A DNA stretch of 64,000 nt from Mortierella sp. BCC40632 (Eukaryota; Mortierellomycota; Mortierellomycetes; Mortierellales; Mortierellaceae): contig WAEK01000013.1 of NCBI GenBank assembly GCA_011634665.1, positions 1 to 64,000 of the forward strand, written 5' to 3'. The translations under genes and the position numbers were made by a program. Within the stretch, counting starts at the first letter, position 1, and each line of letters opens with the position of its first letter. Of the stretch, positions 44,556 through 55,004 are shown one piece after another. The notes under the pieces are model-generated. The model was not told the DNA's origin and searched no databases. It saw only the letters and a list, made by a program, of their open reading frames with translations.

Positions 44556-44914
44556 CCGCCATGGTTCCGTATTGGCACACACTCCGATCTTTGAAAGACA
44601 TCCAGTCCAAGGCAACTACGGTGTACAACAACCTTAGCCGCAGTCCCTCCCGACACACGAATGGCTCCGCCCCCAAGAAGCCCACACCCTCTCCTCGGCC
44701 CCAATCAACCAATACACCAAGCCCCTCTCCTATGGCCATGGACCTGGATGCCTTGCGTGCCCGTCGAATCTCCGAAGCCGAAAAACAACGCCGTCGTGAT
44801 AATAACCTATGCCTTTACTGCGGTGGCTCAGGTCACATAGCCAACGAATGTCCTGTCAAGAGGTCCCGCATTGCCACCATTATGGCTGAGGTACAGGAAA
44901 ACGACGAGGCCTAG

Positions 44915-45180
44915 GTCCACCGACAGACTGGACACTAGGCCAAGTCCTCGCCTCTTCTGACCCCTCTCCACCCAGAGTCTGTCTCCTTGTTAAGGCTGTT
45001 CTAGCACTGCCCAACCAAAATCCTATCCATATCAAAGCACTTGTCGATTCCGGAGCTCAAACCTCCTTCATTGATCATTCTCTTGTCCAAAAGCACTCAG
45101 TCCCCACCTCTCCCTTGCTCCACCCCATCCAAAGACAATGGAGGGATTTTGGTGGAAACCCAATACATTCGCAGACCATT
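44915..45180 (+). pseudogene. Start of pol of element C (aspartic protease), truncated
   Basis: In the -1 frame relative to gag, overlapping the gag stop. It reads GPPTDWTLGQVL, then IHIKALVDSGAQTSFIDHSL, with the retropepsin active-site signature DSGA at about 45049. The frame is lost around 45180 and no RT follows. The -1 arrangement suggests Gag-Pol was made by ribosomal frameshifting. Confidence 0.8.
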
Positions 45181-45540
45181 GTCCCTCGAAAGGTTGATGC
45201 TTACCAATAGAGGATGAGCTATCATTCTCTCGATCCATGACCCAGAGATACGAAAAAACATGCGACAAGGACATGGAAAAGGCTGAGGCGTTTTCTTGAG
45301 AAATCCAGAGAAGTAAAAGAAGGAGAAGAGAGCTCCACGGCCAAGCCCTGATGTATTTCCCGGAACAAGTGGACACAAAAAGAGTCCGAAGAGACCGCGC
45401 ACCGACATTTCAGGAGTGACAACTCGAGCTCTTTGAGAGACACGTGGAGGCTTACAAGGCCAGCACCACTTCACTCAAGGAACACCTAGCGGTAGAAGAT
45501 ACACGTCCCAGAGAACCCTCTCCAGAGATACAGTATTTAG
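45181..45540. other. Junction region between element C and LTR B fragment
   Basis: Short open frames only (for example LELFERHVEAYKASTTSLKE near 45430). Possibly the 3' internal end of a decayed gypsy B copy; not assignable. Confidence 0.3.
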
Positions 45541-45640
45541 ATGTTTAAAAAGGGAAGGTGCAGCAGTATAAATACCTCTTCCTCTCCCTATAATAAACGA
45601 GAGCTCTTTCTACGACTCTCGCTGTTGCGCCTCCTCAGAT
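45541..45640 (+). repeat. LTR fragment of gypsy family B
   Basis: Collinear with 225-316: gcagtataaata, then ctataataaac, then ctctcgctgttgc. TATA and polyadenylation boxes have the same spacing in both. Confidence 0.65.
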
Positions 45641-45646
45641 CAGGAA

Positions 45647-45960
45647 CCTAAAATGTGATGTGATTGAACTTACCTCGAGGGAACACCTCGACAGGGAATA
45701 ATAAAGCATCGAAAGGGTCATCAAGGGGAAGAAGGAGTCGGTGAGAAAAAGACATGCCTGGCCACTTGGCCCAGGGACGTTGGGTTTTTTATTCATGCCT
45801 CCTGAGAGACAGGAAGCTAACTCTAATGTAAGTACTGTGAGGCGCACGTGCCTCAGGCACTGCTCCTCTAGCATAGGCTGCTCGCCATAGATCCCAAGAC
45901 GAACACCTTGGAAGCGCTCTTGGGCTTTCACGTAGATATTTGTGTTAACCTTTTTTTTTT
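45647..45960 (-). mobile_element. Fragment near the 3' end of the Helitron-like unit (fifth locus)
   Basis: Matches 2295-2510 and the right unit around T4 (cgagggaacacctcgacagg, agacatgcctgg, aggcactgctcctct). The terminal hairpin is missing. It continues into atagatcccaag, as in the right unit at about 14085. Confidence 0.6.
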
Positions 45961-45992
45961 TTTTGTTCGTTGCTTCCAGCCTGCATCGTAGA

Positions 45993-46309
45993 CAGTGTTT
46001 CTCAACGAGACGGATTTCGTTCGATAACTTGTTTCGTTTCGTTAGCGTTTCGTTTCGATAACGGCCATTTACAGGGAATTAGTACGGGCTTAACGTAGTG
46101 TTTCTCAAAAAAAGCCCGAGCCAAAAAAACTAGTCCCACACAATGTAAAATTTCTCGGTGAAAGCTCACCCGACTCGGCTCGAAAATTTACATTGTGTGG
46201 GACTGACTTTTTTGGCTCGGGCTTTTTTTGAGAAACACTAGCTTAACGAAACAAGTCCGCGGCTTAACGAGACAAGATCTTGACTTTTTCTGTTCGATAA
46301 GAAACACTG
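45993..46309. mobile_element. hAT-like MITE M2, copy b, containing MITE M1f
   Basis: CAGTGTTTCTCAACG...AAGAAACACTG with duplication ATCGTAGA (45985-45992 and 46310-46317). Its middle is interrupted by a complete 145-bp M1. Confidence 0.93.
46096..46240. mobile_element. hAT-like palindromic MITE M1, copy f (inside M2b)
   Basis: 145 bp with duplication GCTTAACG (46088-46095 and 46241-46248), inserted in another MITE. Confidence 0.93.
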
Positions 46310-46356
46310 ATCGTAGATCATTAATTTCATGATATTTTAGCGTCACCTTTTGCTAC

Positions 46357-46641
46357 ATGCGAGCATGGCCCTCAGCGGTACTATCAGCAAACCCACCGTC
46401 CCCATTTCCCGTCGTGCTACCATCTCCGCGCACCCCTGTACAGTCCAAGACATCTCCATCTCCGCTTTGGACCTTCGTGACCTCGGACAGCGAAAGTGCC
46501 TGCTCCCCTCCACCCACCTCTCCTCTACTCAATGTCAAAAGAACAAACCCGTTCATTATGTTCAGTCCGTGCAAACCAAAGAAAACTAGACTAGATGATT
46601 CTACAGACGATGACGTGGATGAACTTGATATCACACAGTGA
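46357..46641 (+). CDS. Hypothetical small protein (94 residues)
   Basis: An uninterrupted frame MRAWPSAVLSANPPSPFP, Pro/Ser-rich, ending KPKKTRLDDSTDDDVDELDI and a stop. The basic KPKK followed by an acidic tail is protein-like. It starts just after the MITE M2b insertion, so it may be the last exon of a gene whose 5' part was disrupted. No family recognised. Confidence 0.3.
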   Translation: MRAWPSAVLSANPPSPFPVVLPSPRTPVQSKTSPSPLWTFVTSDSESACSPPPTSPLLNVKRTNPFIMFSPCKPKKTRLDDSTDDDVDELDITQ

Positions 46642-46701
46642 ATCAAATACTACTGTCTACAGAAAACAAAGAATGAACTAGCCTGACCACTCTCCCATGG
46701 C

Positions 46702-47291
46702 TTACTCTGAGCTTTCATCGTTCTTTCGCGAGTAAGATGAACAGATAAAAGGAAGGAGTGGGTGGGACAATAAAGGGGTCACTGACTCGAATAATGGCCA
46801 TAAGACTTCTTTCGTTGTCTTAGTCCCGTATACTTCGACACAACACATCTGTAACCTTCCTCGCAGTATCGTGTGGAGCAACACAACCCCGTTTTTATCA
46901 CATACATGAGCAATATAGGAACAATGTCGAAATATAATCATCTTACTGTCCACTAGATACCTCTACTATGGTTCAGTTCGACCCCGCCTAGATGGATCAC
47001 TATCCTTTTAGGCTTTGGTGTACGTCGGAGCAAATGAAGTGGACCTCCACATCTCCTCTTTTGCAAAGATTAAATAGGTGGATCATCCTCACACCTCGTT
47101 CTCCATTTACCATTGTGCATACACAACATTTTTTCAGTTCGATTTCCAGGAAGGAGCTTTTCTCGCTTCCGAGATTGTGCCAAGTATGCAATCAATCTCG
47201 TACCACCTCTCAACTTGCGAGAGGGTTTAGCAAACCTGAAATGAGTACCAAATAATCCCGACCTCAAGGTTTCACCTGACTGCTTCAACAT
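46702..47291 (-). other. Intergenic region with short ORFs downstream of SMC2
   Basis: Two minus-strand frames look moderately protein-like: MLKQSGETLRSGLFGTHF from 47291, and MDSKMIIFRHCSYIAHVCDK (46953-46702). No splice model joins them convincingly. Confidence 0.2.
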
Positions 47292-47352
47292 GCTATAATC
47301 AAGTGTCAGTTTATTTCAAGCTCACTTAAAAAAAAAAAAAAAGCAACGCGAG

Positions 47353-47612
47353 TTACACCTTGATTCGTTTAGAAGATGCGAGCTGTGGAGCAGTCGAGCT
47401 ACTTCTTTCTGGAGCCTGGAGGTGATTGCTAGTGTTCTCATTTGGTTTTTCTCTTTCAGTAGATTTTCCTTGAGTATGGCTCGATGAATGTTGGGCCTTT
47501 GATGCCCTACTCTGATTTTGGGCATTTCTCTACAAATACGAGAAAAAGAAGATGCATTTAGACTCTTGGTATCCAGTCCTTCTCTTATACCCCTTCCCTT
47601 GCATGCAAGCGT

Positions 47613-47648
<36 letters not shown>

Positions 47649-49959
47649 CCTAAATAAAAAAAAAAACTTACATCCACAATTGAGATTCCATCGCGGAACC
47701 GTGCCCTGAAGAGAACGTTGGCGTTGTTAAACATGCCCTCTTTCAATGATACTACAATGAATTGAGAACCCTTGAATCTTGTCCGCAGCAATTGGCCGAT
47801 ATTCTGGGTATGTGAAAGATCCAAAGCAGCATCAACTTCATCCAGAATATACATTGGAGCTGGCTTGAATTGAAGGAGTGACAGGATGAGCGAGAGTGCG
47901 ATCAAAGATCGCTGCCCACCACTAAGCTCAGTCAAGCTTGCTTTCCAGACACCTCCAAGACAAACTTTCACTTCAAGTCCTCCTGTAACACCCATTCCTT
48001 CCAATGGCTGTAGCTTGGCATTATTTCCTGGCAGTAGATCTCCAAAGATCGCCCCAAAGTCTCCATTAACTTTGGAGTAGGTCTTTTCTAGTGCTTCGTT
48101 CTTGTAGTCATCAAGCGACACAATGGTGTCCTCAATTTTCGTTTTGTCTCGTTGGACCGTTGCCAACATCTGCTTCAATGAAGCCTCGCGCTTCTCCTGA
48201 TTCTCCAGCATTGACATAACCTTGGGGTTGACTTTCTTCTTCATAGCCGAGTGTTTCTCATCAAGTTGCTTAAGTTTGTTGCGGCTCTCTGTGGGGCTCT
48301 GACTATTAAAGTCGAATGGTCCTCCTGCTTGACCAAAGAGACTGAAAAAAAAAAAAAAAAAACAGGTTACTACTGTGACAAGATCAGTGTCCAGACAATG
48401 TATACAAAGGGGCATAGAGCTTACTGCTTCTGATCTAAGATCCACTCGTGGCTTTCTTCCAAGTCCTTGGTAACCCTCGACAGTGCTTGTTTGTCTTTTC
48501 CTAGACGGTCAATCTCGTGCGTAAGGTTTTGTAGCTCAAGTTGGTTTTCGGCCACAGCCTTTGATTTTTGCTTGGCAAGAGCTTCCAACTCTTTAAGCTC
48601 CTCGTCGTAGGCTGATAATTGCGCCCTTTCCCGCTCAAAGTCCTTTTGTGCTTTTTCCAAGGAGGTTGATAGAGTCCTTAATTGTTCATCAAGGCGACTT
48701 ATATCCTGCTCAAAGCCTGCAATCGTAGTCTCACAATCAGAAAACTCTTGCTCAGCGGTCCGAAGGTCTTTTTCAAGTTGTTCTAACAGGGTAAAAATAG
48801 AAAGAGTTCACAATAGTATTAGATCCAGTAAAGTGAAAAACGAGTGATAGCTACATTAATAAGGTCACTCACATACCTTGCTCAAGTTGTAAAGTCTGAA
48901 CATCTCGTTGCATGGTCTTAACGCGAGGGGCATTCTTCACTAACTCAGCTTTCGACCGTTTCAAATTATCCTAGAATTGAAGGAGCAGAAGAAGTACTGT
49001 CAATATGTGTCAGGACTTGTACTCTGGCCCTTGCATATCGCTTTCTTACTCACCATAAGCTCTTGCAATTTCCCTTCCTTGTTCTTTTTGAATTCGTTCA
49101 TTTCTCGTTCAATCTCCTGACAACGAGTTTTCGCCTCTGCTTCCTTAGTGCTTCCTTCGGTTATCAAGACATTCTGAGCTTGGAGTTCTTCTTGTAGCAG
49201 CTTCAGGCGTTCCTGTAAATGAGTATGCTCGCTTCCTGTAATTTGTTGTTCGCAGAGGCGAAATTCATGCTCCTTTAGCTCCAGTCGTTGCTTGACCTCT
49301 GCGTAGGCCCTGCCTTCCTGCGAAAGATCTCGGAGTTTAATATCCAATTGTTCGAGGTTCCGCGTATGGCCGCTCAGCCTCGCCTTGATTTCATGCATCT
49401 CTTGAAGACACGCCAAGACACCCAGCCCACTTGGTTTCGAGCCACCCTGGAGTGTACCGCTGGGATCATAGATATCTCCATCATAAGTAACAGACTTCAT
49501 CCGGACATCTTGGTTGAAGGTGACTTTCTTCGCTGACTCTGCATCGGCACAAATAAGAGTGTTGCCAAAGATAAAAGACATAGCAGATTCCAGGTGGTCA
49601 TCATATCCAATGAGTGTGAGAGCCAAATTAACGTTTCCTGGTGCAAGTCGTTGAGCGTTAACAATTTTCTATTTTATGAAATTCACGAAAAGGTTAATCC
49701 AAGGAGTTTTGGGGGTAATATATGATAATTAGAAATGACATCGCCGTTCTAATAATTACCTCCGCATTGGCTTTGAAAGCTGCAATCTTGTTGAGAGGAA
49801 TAATGGTAACACGCTTGCGCAGTTTTCCGTTCTGCAAGAGCTGTGAGCCGACAACCTCATTATCAACAACAACCTACAATACAGTTAATTGAAATGTAAG
49901 AAAATAAATAAATGTAAAAAATGATCAGGTTTGGGGAAGCCCTATTTGATAGTTCAATT

Positions 49960-49992
<33 letters not shown>

Positions 49993-52003
49993 TACATTGT
50001 AAAGACGTCCTCCAGCACAGACTTCCAAAGCAGTAATAGCGTCTGTATGTTCGGTTGGGACAACAAAAAGCTCTGCAACTAAACCTTTCACAGCTGAGCG
50101 ATCAAAGTTTGGAGTCGGGTTGACGTATTGGAAGTCAAGGTTTGACACCTTCCTTGAAAGCGACTCTAGTTGATCCGTAAGGCGATTGATTGCGTCCGTT
50201 TCTTCTGATCGATGCCGTTGTAATGAGCGTTCCTGTTCTGGATCGAATGACTGATTTCTAAGTGCTTCCTGAAGTTGGTGGACTTGTTCTTTAGCTGACT
50301 GTAACCTGGTAGTGAGGATCCGGTTGTTATCTTGGGCTCGAGCCTCTTGATCCTGAATGGTCGATATTTCTGCTTTCAAGTGCTTCAACTTCAATTTTGC
50401 CTGCACTGCCATGGTTGCGGCTTGTGCAGCAGAGGTCTTCACTCTCTGCAACTGCTCCATGTAACCGTTTTCATGGCCTTCTTCTGCAGCAAGTCCTGTT
50501 GAAAGGGTCTGAACCAGCTCTTCGTTCATCCGAACTCGCTCCACCTGCTCATCATAGCGCTTCTTGAGGTCGTTAAAAGTTGTCTGCAACTCATTCCGCT
50601 CGCCTCTCTTCTTTTCCAAACCTAATTCTGTCTGCAAAGAAGTTTACAAGGTAAGTATCGCGAATTGGCAAACATAAGACAAGAAGAAAGTAATTGCGGA
50701 TATATAGCTTACTTCTTTTCTAGAACCGACCAGACCTTGTCGATTTATCAACTCCTCCTCTTTCTCCTTTGCCTTGAGGTCTCTCTGGGTCCGTGTTTTG
50801 ACTAGCTCTTTGGATAGATGCTTAACAGAGGCATCCAGGGTTTGAAATTTTCCACCATCCGTCATTTCCTCTAGTCTTTGTGCAGCAATTTTGTTGATAT
50901 CGTCCACAATGTTTGCGATGGTTTGTTGTAGATGTTCTACTTCAGTTGAGCGCCTCTCGGACAAGGCCTGTCTAGACTCTAGTTCAGTCTTGGTTTTCTT
51001 GAGTTTTGTCTAAAATGAGATGTAAAAAAGACCATCAAATCAGCAAGCTATAGCTGCATACAAAATATGGTCTCACAGCGACAACCTTGGCATCTGAATT
51101 AACTAACCTCCGAGCGCGAGTAGTCATAGGATACAACAATCCTGGTCAGTCGCTCGATTTCACTTTGCGTCTTTTGGAATTCCAAGTAGGCTCTTTTCTC
51201 GCCTCGAAGCTTGTCCAGCTTGGGTACGATTTCTTCTGAGAGGAGTTGAGTGATTTCGCTGACTTTTTTTTCTTTTTTGGCAATTGTTTTCAAAGCTTTC
51301 TCTTTTCTCTCTTCGAACATCCTTGTGCCAGCGGCTTCTTCAATCATCGAAAGGATCTCTGGTGGTTTCATGTTCAGGACTTTGGTGATTTTTCCCTGCA
51401 TGATCAAAAAGTGCGGGTTGTTGATGTTGAGCTGAACGGATTGAAAAAGTGTCTGAACCACTTGTTGCTGAGCGGTATGACCATTGACGAGATACTTGCT
51501 TCGTCCGCCAATAAGGATCTAGTAAGAAGCACAGTTGTGGAATATTAGTTTTTGTCGGTCTTAATGTGGTCAACTGCTGATTTGAGCCGAGGGTAAAAGT
51601 ACCTGTCTGGTAATTGTGATCTGCTTGCTACTTTCAAAGCCTACTGGGCTTTGTTCACGATCCTGGTTATTGAAAACAACTGTCACCGAGGCTTTTGTCA
51701 CACCGGCTTGTCCTCGTTTATAGATGAGATCCTGGATACTGCTAGCTCGGACCTGATGGGCATATACAGTTAGAGACCATTGAAAAGAGATGGGACCAAA
51801 CAAATAAATATGATTGCGTCCTGACTCGACTGTACCTGAGACCAGTTGGTAATGCCAAGGACAAAACAAATGGCATCGAGAATGTTGGATTTTCCTGAGC
51901 CATTCAGACCTGTGATCGCGTTGAACTCGGGATCCCATCCAGCGATGGAGGTGCGGGTCGCGTAGCTTTTAAAGCCATCAATGATGAGTTCCTCGATGCG
52001 CAT
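47353..52003 (-). CDS. SMC2: Structural maintenance of chromosomes protein 2 (condensin ATPase)
   Basis: Eleven exons: 52003-51836, 51752-51603, 51518-51108, 51009-50713, 50631-49996, 49873-49760, 49668-49054, 48970-48877, 48782-48425, 48341-47672, 47529-47353. All introns are GT-AG and the phases are consistent, giving about 1229 residues (usual size about 1170-1200). The start [18 protein letters not shown] is typical of SMC2. Walker A is GLNGSGKSN (32-40). Coiled coils surround a hinge at about 515-680 ([27 protein letters not shown]). The signature motif [11 protein letters not shown] is at about 1087 and Walker [13 protein letters not shown] at about 1113. It pairs with SMC4 in condensin to compact mitotic chromosomes. 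The last exon is Ser/Gln-rich and variable. Introns 5, 9 and 10 contain poly-A/T runs of 19-38. Confidence 0.97.
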
Positions 52004-52171
52004 CCCTTAATCTGGCGTTGATTTGGCGAGAGTGAAAGAGCAGCATGCCAAACGAGCAGGTGCTCTTTTTGAATGATTTGTGGTGGCGCTGCCCGGTGCA
52101 TCAAATCCCTCTCCTTTCCTCTCCAAAAAAATAAACTCTCTTTCTCGCCCTCTTCTTTAGTGCAATCACCG

Positions 52172-52173
<2 letters not shown>

Positions 52174-52233
<60 letters not shown>
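52174..52233. repeat. (CT)n microsatellite upstream of SMC2
   Basis: About 60 bp of pure CT, with further tctctc stretches to 52310, followed by a run of T at 52378-52402. It lies in the 5' region of SMC2 and the 3' region of the phosphatase-like gene. Confidence 0.95.
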
Positions 52234-52236
<3 letters not shown>

Positions 52237-52371
52237 CTCTTCTTCAGCGCCACCACAGAGTCTCTCTCTCTCTCCTGCTACCACCGAGTCTCTCTTTCTC
52301 TCTCTATTCCTCAGTGCCACCACCAAGAGAAAAGAAATATCGAGTTTGTATTGTCATTCGAGGTATCATAT

Positions 52372-52402
<31 letters not shown>

Positions 52403-52447
52403 CTATTCCAAGTTGCTATTCTCTCTCCCTATTCGACCGCTCCCTTA

Positions 52448-54502
52448 TTACAACTGGATCTTTTCAATACTCTCTCGCAGGCCCTGGTGAGGGTATACAT
52501 CACACTTCCACTTCCAGACCTCATTCAGAGCCCGGTCATAGTAGTCGCTCTTGTTTTGTAGCCTAAAAGTGCCCTGGTTCGCCATGTCGGCTGCCTTCAT
52601 TTGTGCGGCAATATAGGCAACGGCAATACTACCACTTCGACCATTTCCATCCCGACAATGGACAAGAACTTTCCTACCCTTTCCAACCTCTGCCTTAAGG
52701 AAATTGACAGCCTCCTTTAGAATCGACTCCGAGATGCGAGTCTGTGCTCCAGGGGCCAACAATATCACCTTGTGCTGAAAGTCCTGCTGTTTCTGTGGTT
52801 GATGCAAGTCTCCATTCGCCTTGGGAGGCTCACCCGAAATGGATGTTGTCGTAGACGAAGACTGACCACTGATTCCTGCAACGACCCTTGCACTTGTTGG
52901 CGGACGGCTGTTGTGAGTATCGTTGGAGCTCACAGGTTTTCCATCACCCGTGACCGCGGGTTGCTCGGCTTCTGTTCGAGTAGGTCCTTTCGATTTCGTG
53001 CTTTTGTCTGAGGGACGATCTTTGTCGTGGTTAGGGTTATCTAGCGCAGACGAGACGGCAAGAGACGATACTGTTGGAGACCCGGATGTACTGGTTGTAG
53101 TAGTTGTAGTAGTAGCAGTAGTCTGGCCCGGAAGGGACGCCTTGCTTTGCTTTCCATTCGAGACCGGAGGAAGTGCTGCCGCGTTGGTGCCTGTTGGTTG
53201 ACTCTGGGCGCTAGTGGAGCCACCCTTCTTCGAAGCTGGGGGAGGGGTGCTCGTAGCAGTGGTCGAGGCACTTGCCTTTGAACCATTAAGGCCCGATGTG
53301 GATGGCTTCTTGGAGTGAGCTAATTGGTTGGTCTTCGAGGAAGCCTGGTCAGCTGAATGGGCGCTCTCCGAGGCAGAGATACTCGAGCTTGAAGGAACAG
53401 GTTCAGGCTTGCGCGCAGAGGCTGCGGTGTCCGACTTCTGGGGTTTGTCTTGCACGTCTTCATCAATAGAGGCGATCGAACTAATAGAGGCAGATGCTCT
53501 ACTGGCCCGCTTACTCGCCTTTGTGGATGCAGGGGGCTGAACCATCATGTCCGTCACGGAGCTTCGTCGTGTTAGTCGTGGAGGGTCCTCTGGCTCTTTA
53601 ACGATCGCCTCGAGAACCTCATCAGAGACGGCCCCTGGGGTGTGGTAGGTCATGAAGTCCGAGATGGATGACTGGCGGGACAGCCTGCTGTTGGCACTGT
53701 TGCTATTGTCGGGAAACGAGGATTCGGCTCCAACCTCACCGTTCTGATCGTACTTATAAGATGATATAGAGGAAGACCGAGAGAGGAGCGAGAAGCGTTT
53801 CTGAGGCGTCAAGGCTTGTGTCTGTTCTTTCCATGCGGACTTGTTCACATCTTTGTCGCTCTCTGGAATCTTCTCGTCAAAATCGAGCAAGTCTCCAACC
53901 AGGGACAGAACAGATTCGTAACCAGAGATCCTAGCTCGGGTTGCAGCAGCATGGTTCCCCAAGTAAAGCCCTGGGCCTCCAACACTGCTCCCAATGTCAA
54001 CTCGAGGACCATGTTGACTATAGACAAGGAGAGACTGTGGACCAAGGGTCCAAGAAGAGTAGGTCGTAGACCTGGGAACGCGGACCGTCACCTTCACGTC
54101 CTTGTTCGTAGTACCCTTGCTCTCATCGTTGCCCACATTCTTGTCTGCAGTCGGGGGCTCCTGCACCGGAGCCCACTGCCATTCTTTGACATCTTTGTGA
54201 GATTTCCAGCGGCATGTCAGACCAAAGTCACCGCGACCTGTCGGTCGGAAACTTGCCGAGAAGACAGCGATTCCCCTCCCAGGGAGAACATTGCTGAGCT
54301 TCATCGGGACAGCGGCCCATTTCTGAGGCCCTTCAGGGTTGTGCTTGTGAATGATATTTGTCCAGACTTCTGCTTGGATGTTACTCGCAGGTAAGAAGTG
54401 ATCCTGGGGTAGTAAGAGCTCCAGCTCGACTGAGAATAAGTCAGGGGCATTGCGAGTCTGGTGTGAGCCAAGAGGGGGGGAAAGCGAGTAGAAGGAAGCC
54501 AT
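52448..54502 (-). CDS. Dual-specificity-phosphatase-like protein with split catalytic domain
   Basis: Single 684-codon exon from ATG 54502 (MASFYSLSPPLGSHQ). Residues about 20-115 form a compact N-terminal domain (FSVELELLLPQDHFLP, GDFGLTCRWKSH) that may bind carbohydrate or protein. GPGLYLGNHAAATRA (177-190) and VLSLVGDLLDF resemble the start of a DSP fold. A Ser/Thr/Ala-rich stretch of about 350 residues follows. The rest of the fold comes after it: EAVNFLKAEVGKGRKVLVHC, then the loop HCRDGNGRSG, with C616 and R622 in HCX5R. That loop is the phosphocysteine active site of PTP/DSP enzymes. The general-acid Asp is not obvious. Substrate unknown. Confidence 0.8.
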   Translation of the reverse strand: MASFYSLSPPLGSHQTRNAPDLFSVELELLLPQDHFLPASNIQAEVWTNIIHKHNPEGPQKWAAVPMKLSNVLPGRGIAVFSASFRPTGRGDFGLTCRWKSHKDVKEWQWAPVQEPPTADKNVGNDESKGTTNKDVKVTVRVPRSTTYSSWTLGPQSLLVYSQHGPRVDIGSSVGGPGLYLGNHAAATRARISGYESVLSLVGDLLDFDEKIPESDKDVNKSAWKEQTQALTPQKRFSLLSRSSSISSYKYDQNGEVGAESSFPDNSNSANSRLSRQSSISDFMTYHTPGAVSDEVLEAIVKEPEDPPRLTRRSSVTDMMVQPPASTKASKRASRASASISSIASIDEDVQDKPQKSDTAASARKPEPVPSSSSISASESAHSADQASSKTNQLAHSKKPSTSGLNGSKASASTTATSTPPPASKKGGSTSAQSQPTGTNAAALPPVSNGKQSKASLPGQTTATTTTTTTSTSGSPTVSSLAVSSALDNPNHDKDRPSDKSTKSKGPTRTEAEQPAVTGDGKPVSSNDTHNSRPPTSARVVAGISGQSSSTTTSISGEPPKANGDLHQPQKQQDFQHKVILLAPGAQTRISESILKEAVNFLKAEVGKGRKVLVHCRDGNGRSGSIAVAYIAAQMKAADMANQGTFRLQNKSDYYDRALNEVWKWKCDVYPHQGLRESIEKIQL

Positions 54503-55004
54503 GAAAAGGAACTGGTGTGGGACAAACGAGTGTTGTTGGGTGTGAGAGGTGAAGTGTGGAGATGGGGGTGAGGGTGAGGATGAAGATGAGGATGTGGGTG
54601 AGGATGAAAAGGAGCTGAGAGGACCAAAGGTGGTAGGAGAGACATGTATTGCGCGGTCAATGACGGCCTTTTAAGCAAGAGTGAACAATTTCGGCGGTAT
54701 ACTCACGCCCTCGGATTTGCCCAAAGATACGACCGCACGGATATTTCAAGCCAATGGCGGCGGGATACCTCGGACGCAAGAAGATGGTGTGTCTACCTCG
54801 CACAAGGCGCACCGTCGTCAAAATACGGGGTGTGAGAACATTTGGAAGAAGGAAAAAAAAAGGGGGGGGAGGAGGGGAGTCTCTCTGGGAGGGATGCAGG
54901 CATGACAAGGTTGCATTTTATTGACTCCTTTGGCAAAGGACTGTGTTGCCTCGGAGCAGGATTCCCTTTTCCATCACTTGGCATGGCTTGTGCAGTGAAA
55001 GACT

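Larger units (their letters stand above)
43038..44914 (+). pseudogene. gag of element C, interrupted by a MITE and a solo LTR
   Basis: Start MSNPNETTQGLFTFHALLDQ, with a coiled-coil-like ESLQQQMTSLQQELANAQAN. Then comes MITE M3a (43361-43455), and gag resumes PLSSKFKGDNSEMSFSDFKA through the capsid-like part (YISEFKILQAKL) to VKTAV. LTR D3 (43893-44555) follows, and gag resumes [17 protein letters not shown] to a knuckle [14 protein letters not shown] (CX2CX4HX4C) and the TAG at 44912. Removing both insertions with one copy of each duplication (CTTCTCAC, CCGC) leaves one open frame, so gag was intact when they landed. Confidence 0.9.
42717..45180 (+). mobile_element. 5' half of a gypsy/LTR element, family C
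   Basis: 5' LTR (42717-42978), gag (43038-44914) and the start of pol up to just past the protease. It is then truncated. Two later insertions (M3a and LTR D3) lie in gag. The element lies inside the Tc1 G fragment. Confidence 0.88.
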
